DNA from: an uncultured Planctomycetota bacterium | Lineage (GTDB): Bacteria > Planctomycetota > Phycisphaerae > UBA1845 > Fen-1342 | Assembly (NCBI GenBank): GCA_900696525.1 | Contig: CAADGL010000012.1 | Location: 558,001 to 622,000, forward strand | Length of the DNA stretch: 64,000 bases | Direction of reading: 5' to 3' | In this document: piece after piece, positions 57,990 to 64,000 of the stretch | Numbering within the stretch: position 1 is the first letter of the stretch | How the letters are laid out: every line of letters starts with the position of its first letter | The notes under the pieces: generated by a model | What the model was told of the DNA's origin: nothing | What the model saw: only the letters and a program-made list of their open reading frames with translations | The model's database searches: none | Position numbers and translations under genes: made by a program

Positions 57990-59417
57990 TCAGCGGGTCT
58001 CCAGCGGCGCGCCGGCGGCGGCGAGCGGCCGGCTGCTTTCGCTCAACGTCGCGATGTGCCGCAGCACGCGCCCGTGAATCTCGTGGATGATCGCGTCGGA
58101 CCACAGCCGCCAGTAGTCCGCCGGCCACATGTGGTTCTCGTACCACGTGCGCCCCACCAGCCGCGTGCGCCCGTCGGGCAGCAGCGTGAGCTCGAACTCG
58201 CCGGCGCGCGACTCGAGAAAGCCATGTAGGTGCGGCGGGCGGATGTCGCCGAAGGGCGACAGCTCGCGCAGCGGCGGCGGGTTCTCGGTGACGGCGAAGC
58301 GCAGGCGGCGGCCCGGCTCCCAAACGTCGATCGGTTCGACGAACGTGCCCGTGGTGAAGATGCAGCGGCGGACGGCGCCGACGCCGCGGCCGTCGATCTC
58401 GGCCCGGACCGGGCAGGCGACGCCGAAGCGGAAGAGCCACTCGGTCGCGGGCGGGAGCTCGGGGAAGTCGATGACGTTTTGCCAGACGACGTGGGGCGGG
58501 GCGTCGATGATGATCTCGGTCGTGACGGTGCGCCGCTCGGGTTGAGCGCCGTGCCAGGCCTCGAGCCCGGGCAGGACGAGCATTATCACAGGCGCGACAC
58601 AGGCGATCGGAAACCCGCGGTTGCGGGTGACGGGTACGCGCAGGATAACGTGTGCCGTCGTGGCCCCGAGGAGCCCGATGGCCACCGCCGGCGGCGCGGC
58701 CATCAGCAGGCAGATGGCGCCTTCCATTGCCAGCAGGAGCATCCCCATCGCCGAGACCGCCATGGCGGCCAGCGCCGCGCTCGCGCACACGGCCCAGTTT
58801 TGGGCCAGCTCCCGCCCGAGCAGCGCTACGACGAGCAGGCCGATCAAAAAAGGAAGGCCGACAAAGACGGCCCATCCGTACGTCTGAAACCAGACGACGC
58901 CAACATAGACGCCCGCGATCCCGAAAACGCCCGCGACCGGCACGGCCAGGGCGAACCGGGAAGCGATGCTGGGACGAGGCCGGACGCACTCAAGCGGAAT
59001 GGCCTCGCCGGGGTCGACGGCACGCCGCAACGGCGGGACCAGGACGAGCGTCGCGATGAGCAGCAGGTTCAGTATCGGGAAGAGGAACAGCGCGACCATC
59101 CACAGCGGCAGGCCGGCGCTGCGCAGCCGGCGCAGCGTCAGCACGCAGCCGATCCACGCGAACGGCGCCGATGCCGCCAGCATGCTCACATAGAACGCCG
59201 GCGCGGTCGCCGCTTCCGGCGGCGGCGCGAGGAAGGTCTGCGGAAACAGGTAACTCATGGGCGTCCACGAGCGCGAAAAGACGCCGTTGGAGATCACGTA
59301 GTCCAGCAGGTACTTGAGTGCGAAGAACAGAAGTCCGCAGACGAGATACGGCAGGCGGTCGATCGTGCCCGCGGGGGAGAAGAGATTGAATCGCCGCGCT
59401 CCTGGCGGTTCCGACAT
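57990..59417 (-). CDS. Membrane protein fusing DUF805-like and SRPBCC domains
   Basis: A 475-residue protein. GGAGG six bases upstream fixes ATG 59417. The first 320 residues hold eight or so hydrophobic helices and begin with FNLFSPAGTIDRLPYLVCGL, a DUF805-like pattern. The last 155 residues are a SRPBCC/polyketide-cyclase-like domain (TTEIIIDAPPHVVWQNVIDF, LRFAVTENPPP, ELTLLPDGRTRLVGRTWYEN). The pair with the following reductase suggests a lipid or redox process at the membrane, but this is inference. Confidence 0.78.
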   Translation of the reverse strand: MSEPPGARRFNLFSPAGTIDRLPYLVCGLLFFALKYLLDYVISNGVFSRSWTPMSYLFPQTFLAPPPEAATAPAFYVSMLAASAPFAWIGCVLTLRRLRSAGLPLWMVALFLFPILNLLLIATLVLVPPLRRAVDPGEAIPLECVRPRPSIASRFALAVPVAGVFGIAGVYVGVVWFQTYGWAVFVGLPFLIGLLVVALLGRELAQNWAVCASAALAAMAVSAMGMLLLAMEGAICLLMAAPPAVAIGLLGATTAHVILRVPVTRNRGFPIACVAPVIMLVLPGLEAWHGAQPERRTVTTEIIIDAPPHVVWQNVIDFPELPPATEWLFRFGVACPVRAEIDGRGVGAVRRCIFTTGTFVEPIDVWEPGRRLRFAVTENPPPLRELSPFGDIRPPHLHGFLESRAGEFELTLLPDGRTRLVGRTWYENHMWPADYWRLWSDAIIHEIHGRVLRHIATLSESSRPLAAAGAPLETR

Positions 59418-59546
59418 GACGCGCCTCCAGGACCCGCCGCGCACCAGGGGCGGGGGCCAAGGATAGGCACGAGAAGGACGTGCGTCCATCCGGCCGGGCC
59501 GGGAAGGGCGCACCTGGTGATGCTCGCCGGCGAACCGGCGCCGCCG

Positions 59547-60176
59547 TCAGCGCGCCGGCTGGCCGAACTCCTGCACCCAGTAGACGCCGTACGTCCCGCC
59601 GGTGCGGACGCCCACTCCCAGCTCGGTGAAGCGTGGATCGAGGATGTTTCGGCGGTGGCCGGGGCTGGCCATCCAGTCGTTGAAGGCCTGCTGGGGTGTG
59701 GTCTGGCCGGCGGCGAGGTTCTCGCCGACGACGCGAAAGGCGTAGCCGAACTTGGTGGCCCGCTCGCCGAGGGTGGAGCCGTCGACCGGGTTCACATGAT
59801 CGAAGAAGTCGTACTGGATCATCTCGCAGGCGTACTCGGTGGCCTGCTGCTGGAGGATGGCGTTGTGCACGACGGGGCCTAGGCCCTCCGCTGCCCGCGC
59901 CTGGTTGACCAGCCGCATGATCTCCTCACGCCAGGCGTCGGCCTGGGCGGGCTCGCGACAATCCGGAAACTGCACCGCCAGGGCCGAGTCGCCGCCGAAC
60001 GATCCAGAGGGGGCGTCGGAGGATCCGCCGGTGTTGTCGGAGGGGCGGATGTTGTTGCCGGTGTTGGCCTGGGAATCGAAGAGGTCGAAGGACTCCTGGA
60101 GGGGGCAGCCTCCCAGAAGCGCTAACGCGAGGAGCGAGCATAGGACGGGCGCCGATAAAGTACGACCTGAGCGCAT
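59547..60176 (-). CDS. CAP-domain (SCP/PR1) lipoprotein
   Basis: A 209-residue lipoprotein: signal, lipobox LGGC then P, a Gly/Ser/Asn linker, and a CAP domain (REEIMRLVNQARAAEGLGPV, ATEYACEMIQYDFFDHVNPV, GYAFRVVGENLAAGQTTPQQ, MASPGHRRNILDPRFTELGV). The CAP cavity His and Glu residues are present (H in DHVN, E in GENLA, H in GHRRN). GGAGG six bases before ATG 60176. Divergent from the PKD/WD40 gene. Confidence 0.92.
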   Translation of the reverse strand: MRSGRTLSAPVLCSLLALALLGGCPLQESFDLFDSQANTGNNIRPSDNTGGSSDAPSGSFGGDSALAVQFPDCREPAQADAWREEIMRLVNQARAAEGLGPVVHNAILQQQATEYACEMIQYDFFDHVNPVDGSTLGERATKFGYAFRVVGENLAAGQTTPQQAFNDWMASPGHRRNILDPRFTELGVGVRTGGTYGVYWVQEFGQPAR

Positions 60177-60228
60177 CTTTCGCCTCCATGGGCACGATCT
60201 GCCGGGTGCGACCCGCAACTTCTGCCTT

Positions 60229-60258
60229 ATTGTAGCCCTGCTGGCCAGCCCCCTTGAA
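60229..60258 (-). promoter_or_regulatory. Candidate promoter for the CAP lipoprotein gene
   Basis: On the minus strand TTCAAG (60258-60253), 18 bases, TACAAT (60234-60229), about 53 bases before ATG 60176. Its -35 shares bases with the plus-strand promoter. Confidence 0.4.
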
Positions 60259-60282
60259 GCGACTTTCCATTCGTCCCATACT
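60254..60282 (+). promoter_or_regulatory. Candidate promoter for the PKD/WD40 protein gene
   Basis: TTGAAG (60254-60259), 17 bases, CATACT (60277-60282), 47 bases before ATG 60330. Overlaps the -35 of the opposite promoter. Confidence 0.45.
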
Positions 60283-60329
60283 TACCCGGGGCGGATCCTC
60301 GTTTCGATCCCGCTGGCAAGGAGCCTCGA

Positions 60330-63257
60330 ATGCGTCGTTCGTTCGGAATCGTGCTGGGCGTACTCATCGCGGCGGGATTGGTCTGGTCGGGTGGCTGCCC
60401 CGGCGTCGGCACAGGCGGGACCTTCAACCTGCCCCCGGTTCCGGTTATCGGTTCTGACGTGACGCGCGGCGTCGCGCCGCTCACCGTCTCGTTCAACTCC
60501 GATCAGAGCACGGACGACGGCCTGATCGTGCTGCGCCAGTGGAACTTTGGCGACGGCGCGACCAGCCAGGATATCCGCCCCAGGCACACCTACACGACCA
60601 CCGGCGACTTCACCGTGCGGCTGACGCTGACGGACGATCTGGGCGCGACCGCCTCGCGCTCGATCATCGTGTCCGTTACGCAGGCGCCGGTCGCAGTGAT
60701 CAAGGTCGATCGGACCTCGGCCGACGCCGCTCCGGCGGTCATCAACTTCGACGCCTCGGATTCGTTCGACGCAGACGGGCGGATCGTGTCGTACCGCTGG
60801 GACTTCGGCGACGGATCGACCGAGGTCGTGCCGGTCGTCGCGCACACGTACGCGCGGCCGGGCACCTTCCGCGCCCGGCTCACCGTCGTGGACGACAAGG
60901 GCATCACCGGCACGGCCGACGTGCTGATCTCGATCAACATCCGCACGCCGAGCATCGAAATCCGCACGCCGCCGGCGCACATCAACAACATCGTGGTCGA
61001 GACCGGCTCGCCGCTGTGGATTCACGGCGTGTTCAACGTCGAGACCGGCGTGCCCTACACCGTGCGCGCGGGTGTGGATGGCGACCGCGACGTCTGCGAT
61101 GCGCAGTGCGTGCTGCTCAGCGCCGAGACGCTGGCCGTGACCGGCCGCCTCGAAGGACATCGCGATCGCGTCTCCGGCGCCGACTTCGGCCCGGGTGACG
61201 TGCAGGTCATCAGCAGCAGCCGGGACGGAACGCTGCGGCTCTACGACGTGACCAGCGCCGGGCTCGACAAGTCGTACAACGGCGTGGGCGAAATCCTCTG
61301 CGTCGATTTCGCGCCCGACGGCGCCAGCTTCGCCTATGGTCAGGCCAACGGCCGCGCCTTCATCCGCGAGCGCGCCACCGGCGACACCGTCCGCGAGCTC
61401 AGCGACCACACCGCCGCGGTCAATTCCGTGGAGTTCTCCGCCGCCGGAAACCGCCTGCTCACCGCCAGCAACGATCGCCGCGCGCTGCTTTATGATGCGG
61501 TGACCGGCGCGCTCTTACAGCAGTTCGCGCATGACCTGGCCGTCAACGACGCCGCCATTTCTCCCGACGGCGCGCTGGTGGCCACCGCGGGCGAGGATGG
61601 CGTCGCCAAGCTCTGGAACGCGGAGAGCGGCGCGCTGCTGGCAACGTTCAGCGGCCATGGGGCGCCGGTGAATGCGATCGCGTTCTCGCACGGCGGCACG
61701 CTGCTGGCGAGCGGCGGCGACGACAACGCCGTCCGGGTGTGGGACCTGGCCGGCGCGCAGGTGGGTGTGCTGAACGGCCACACGGACGACGTGATTTCGG
61801 TCGCTTTTTCGCCGGACGACGCACTGATCGTGAGCGGCGGCGCGGACGCGTTCGTGCGGGTGTGGGATCGCGCGACCTTTGCCGAAGCCCGAAAGACGCA
61901 GGTGTGCGCCTCGCCGGTCGTCTCGGTGGCGTTCTCGTCGGACGGCCTGCGCATCCTGGCCGGCGTGGCCGCGCGCAACGCCATTCAGCTCGACACGGAT
62001 CCGCCGTCGGGCAACGATTTGCCGATCACGTACCCACAGGCGCTGCGTCTCGACAGCGTGGCCTCTCTGGGCGGCGCTTCGTTGCCCGAAGGCGTGTACT
62101 TCCTCTGGGCCGAGATCGACACCGACCGCACCGAGCCGGTCCGCACCTATGCCAATCCGATCATCCAGGTCGTAGCGCCCTTCACCGCCACCGTCGAGGC
62201 CACGACGCCGCGCGTGCCGCTGTTCAACGACGCGGCGGCGGTGGTCGTGTCGCCCGCGAAAATACGGCAGGTGATGGACCTGGGGCCGCTGGCGCAGGGA
62301 GACCGGCTGTTCCTGAGCCTGCTGAACACGCCCGGTTTCGGCGAGCAGTTCACACTGGCGCGCGACTACAGCCTCTACATTCTGGACGCCGACCAGAGCA
62401 TCTACGCCTGGTACCAGCCGGGCTTCATCCTGTTCAACTCCGAGACCAAGATGGTCATCGGTCACAGCAGCCCGCATTACTACATCGTGACGGACGGCGG
62501 CAACAGCGTAAACGTGCGCATCCAGCGCAACGCGAACCTGTTCGAGACGCGGCCGCAGCGGGTCTTTGTGCGATTCGACGGCGGGGTGAACATCGCCGCC
62601 GGCCCGTTCCCCGGCCAGAACATCCCGCCGCTGAGCGCGGCCGACTTCAACCAGTTCTTCAACACGAATCCGAACTTCACGGATCCGGCGGACACGGTGG
62701 TTCTGGAACAGGTGATCATGCAGACGTTGCGGAACGTGTATGACGGGTTCAACGTGCAGTTCACGGGCACGAACGAGAGCCCCACGCCGCCCGCGCTGCC
62801 CTACAAGACGATCTACGTCGGCGGCTCGGCGCCGGGGCAGTTGGCGTACGGGATCGCCGACTACATCAACCCGCGCAATGACACGCACACCGGGACGGCG
62901 ATCACGTACGCGCTGACGGTCGGCGAAGGGATCATCGACAATCCGTTCGTCGCGAACCCCGTGCTCTCGGGCAATCCCTCCCAGGCCCTGAACGATCTCG
63001 GCTTCGCGCTCGGGCAGGTCACCGCCCACGAAATCGGGCACCTGCTGGGATTGCGGCACACCGGCGACGGAACAGACATCATGCAGGGCTCCGAGGGGAC
63101 CGGTTCGGGCGACCCGACCGTGCCGCGCACGTTGAAGTCCGCGGCGCCGGCGGCGTTCGAGCAGATCGACCTGCTTCCGGTGCCGATTGGGCCCGACGTG
63201 CCGCCGATCGGAATTCAGAATGCGCCGCAATACCTCAGTGAGACCGTCGGGGGTTGA
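60330..63257 (+). CDS. PKD-WD40-metzincin lipoprotein
   Basis: A 975-residue exported lipoprotein (lipobox SGGC then P). AAGGAG six bases before ATG 60330. Order: two PKD domains (about 37-205; RQWNFGDGATS, YRWDFGDGST); a linker; about seven WD40 blades (about 265-560; AISPDGALVATAGEDGVAKL, FSHGGTLLASGGDDNAVRVW); a beta domain (about 565-780); and a C-terminal zinc protease motif H900-EIG-H904-LLGLR-H910 followed by a Met-turn-like DIMQG (Met 918), as in metzincins. It may be an active surface protease with binding domains. Such a combination is, as far as I know, unusual. Domain limits are estimates. Confidence 0.85.
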   Translation: MRRSFGIVLGVLIAAGLVWSGGCPGVGTGGTFNLPPVPVIGSDVTRGVAPLTVSFNSDQSTDDGLIVLRQWNFGDGATSQDIRPRHTYTTTGDFTVRLTLTDDLGATASRSIIVSVTQAPVAVIKVDRTSADAAPAVINFDASDSFDADGRIVSYRWDFGDGSTEVVPVVAHTYARPGTFRARLTVVDDKGITGTADVLISINIRTPSIEIRTPPAHINNIVVETGSPLWIHGVFNVETGVPYTVRAGVDGDRDVCDAQCVLLSAETLAVTGRLEGHRDRVSGADFGPGDVQVISSSRDGTLRLYDVTSAGLDKSYNGVGEILCVDFAPDGASFAYGQANGRAFIRERATGDTVRELSDHTAAVNSVEFSAAGNRLLTASNDRRALLYDAVTGALLQQFAHDLAVNDAAISPDGALVATAGEDGVAKLWNAESGALLATFSGHGAPVNAIAFSHGGTLLASGGDDNAVRVWDLAGAQVGVLNGHTDDVISVAFSPDDALIVSGGADAFVRVWDRATFAEARKTQVCASPVVSVAFSSDGLRILAGVAARNAIQLDTDPPSGNDLPITYPQALRLDSVASLGGASLPEGVYFLWAEIDTDRTEPVRTYANPIIQVVAPFTATVEATTPRVPLFNDAAAVVVSPAKIRQVMDLGPLAQGDRLFLSLLNTPGFGEQFTLARDYSLYILDADQSIYAWYQPGFILFNSETKMVIGHSSPHYYIVTDGGNSVNVRIQRNANLFETRPQRVFVRFDGGVNIAAGPFPGQNIPPLSAADFNQFFNTNPNFTDPADTVVLEQVIMQTLRNVYDGFNVQFTGTNESPTPPALPYKTIYVGGSAPGQLAYGIADYINPRNDTHTGTAITYALTVGEGIIDNPFVANPVLSGNPSQALNDLGFALGQVTAHEIGHLLGLRHTGDGTDIMQGSEGTGSGDPTVPRTLKSAAPAAFEQIDLLPVPIGPDVPPIGIQNAPQYLSETVGG

Positions 63258-63343
63258 TGGCGACCAGTGGGTGGTGTTGAGGCGCCGGCCTGCGGCGAGC
63301 GGTGGATGTAAACCGCTTTGTGGTCAAAGAGTTGCCCGCGGCC

Positions 63344-63368
63344 GAGAGCGGTATCGACGCTCTCTTTT
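63344..63368 (+). terminator. Intrinsic terminator
   Basis: GAGAGCG-GTATCGA-CGCTCTC (63344-63364) is a perfect 7-bp stem with a 7-base loop followed by T4 (63365-63368), 87 bases after the stop of the PKD/WD40 gene. Confidence 0.7.
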
Positions 63369-63435
63369 CACGTTCTGTGAGGCGTTTCGCAGTTCTCTGT
63401 TTTCACAGATGGCGCGGTTTTGTTCTTCACAAGCA

Positions 63436-63463
63436 TTGATTGCCTGAGAAATCCCGGTAGAAT
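63436..63463 (+). promoter_or_regulatory. Candidate promoter for the LacI-type gene
   Basis: TTGATT (63436-63441), 16 bases, TAGAAT (63458-63463), in a less G+C-rich gap (63258-63553) that holds no other gene, about 90 bases before ATG 63554. Confidence 0.45.
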
Positions 63464-63553
63464 TCACGCCCGTCGGCCTGTGCGGCAAATCCTAAGATTG
63501 TGCCTGTGCGCGCCATTCTCGGGTTTCCTGGGTGGCGCCGGACTGGTGGTGGT

Positions 63554-64000
63554 ATGCCAAAGGTCACCATCGAAGATATTTCGCGAGCGACCGGTCTATC
63601 CCGAGGGACCGTCTCGCGGGCGCTGAACGACCGTCCCGACATCAGCACCCTGACAAAACAGAAGGTCCTCGAAGCCTGCCGGCGCCTCCAATACGTGCCC
63701 AGTCACGCCGCCCGGTCGCTTGCGACCGGGCGCAGTTACGCGGTGGCCATCCTGCTGCGCGACGTGCAAGCCACGTCGGCGACGGGCTTTCTGCGGGGCG
63801 CCGCGCGGCAGGCGCTGCTGTCGCGCTACGCGGTTCTCGTCATCGAGTTGCGCGAGCCTGCCGCGCAGGCGGGTCTGAGCTCCGACCGCGTCGACGGCGC
63901 GCTGGTCGTGGCGGATCTGTCCGCGTCGGAGGCGCAGTGGCTGCGGGAGACGCTGCACGAGCGCACCATCGTCTCCGCCTATCCGATCAAGGCTCTCGAC
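63554..64000 (+). CDS. LacI-family transcriptional regulator, N-terminal part
   Basis: Runs off the right end; 149 residues are visible. It starts MPKVTIEDISRATGLSRGTV then SRALND, the LacI helix-turn-helix, followed by the hinge helix (YVPSHAARSLATGRS) and the beginning of the periplasmic-binding-like effector domain (YAVAILLRDVQAT). GSSGLSRGTVSRAL-type recognition helix intact. Effector, targets and the genes it may control lie outside the window. No strong ribosome site before ATG 63554. Confidence 0.92.
   Translation, partial: MPKVTIEDISRATGLSRGTVSRALNDRPDISTLTKQKVLEACRRLQYVPSHAARSLATGRSYAVAILLRDVQATSATGFLRGAARQALLSRYAVLVIELREPAAQAGLSSDRVDGALVVADLSASEAQWLRETLHERTIVSAYPIKALD

Overview
The window is about 70% G+C and almost fully coding. 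It looks like a chromosomal segment of a planctomycete, most likely a Phycisphaerae-type lineage. The grounds are the many lipoproteins whose lipobox is followed by proline (GGCP), a secreted protein ending in two dockerin-like calcium repeats, a DUF1571 protein, NPCBM and PQQ-propeller proteins, a long MoxR/DUF58/BatA/VWA cluster, and small repeat-derived peptides (SRDREGAV, SPKRQRRG and LRPVPG types) of the kind that recurs in planctomycete genomes. This is inference; there is no 16S or other marker RNA in the window and I found no tRNA.

Layout. 1-9 kb: the 3' end of nadE, a secreted protein of unknown function, pyrD (minus), a HEAT-repeat protein with a small membrane partner, then a minus-strand operon of a thioredoxin-fold secreted protein, a DUF1571 lipoprotein and ribD. 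9-18 kb: DUF3754 membrane protein, S41-type protein, phosphatase-like lipoprotein, APC permease, lepA, and a second copy of the unknown secreted protein family. 17.6-28 kb: clpB (minus), a collagen-like lipoprotein with an S74 chaperone tail (minus), tsaD, mqnE (minus), a dockerin protein, a basic uncharacterised protein and an orphan solute-binding lipoprotein. 28-38.5 kb: nfeD, floA, a proline-rich protein, valS, larC, two small membrane proteins and two tandem small secreted proteins.

38.7-57 kb is a one-strand cluster of ten genes: a giant PQQ/TPR protein, a terpenoid-cyclase-fold protein, MoxR ATPase, DUF58, BatA-like, a VWA membrane protein, a DUF4175-like membrane protein, a coiled-coil protein, a TPR-like protein and an NPCBM protein. 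Overlapping starts and stops (ATGA, GTGA) link many of them, and they probably act together in the cell envelope. 57-64 kb: an NAD(P)-binding reductase with a DUF805-SRPBCC membrane protein, a CAP-domain lipoprotein diverging from a 975-residue PKD/WD40/metzincin lipoprotein, and the start of a LacI-type regulator cut by the window edge.

The most unusual signal is a set of short palindromic or tandem DNA elements. Some lie between convergent genes. Others sit in frame inside conserved housekeeping genes (clpB, valS twice, mqnE) and in the leader of a coiled-coil gene, where they add peptide loops absent from the usual family sequence. valS also carries an unusually A+T-rich segment of about 250-300 bp.
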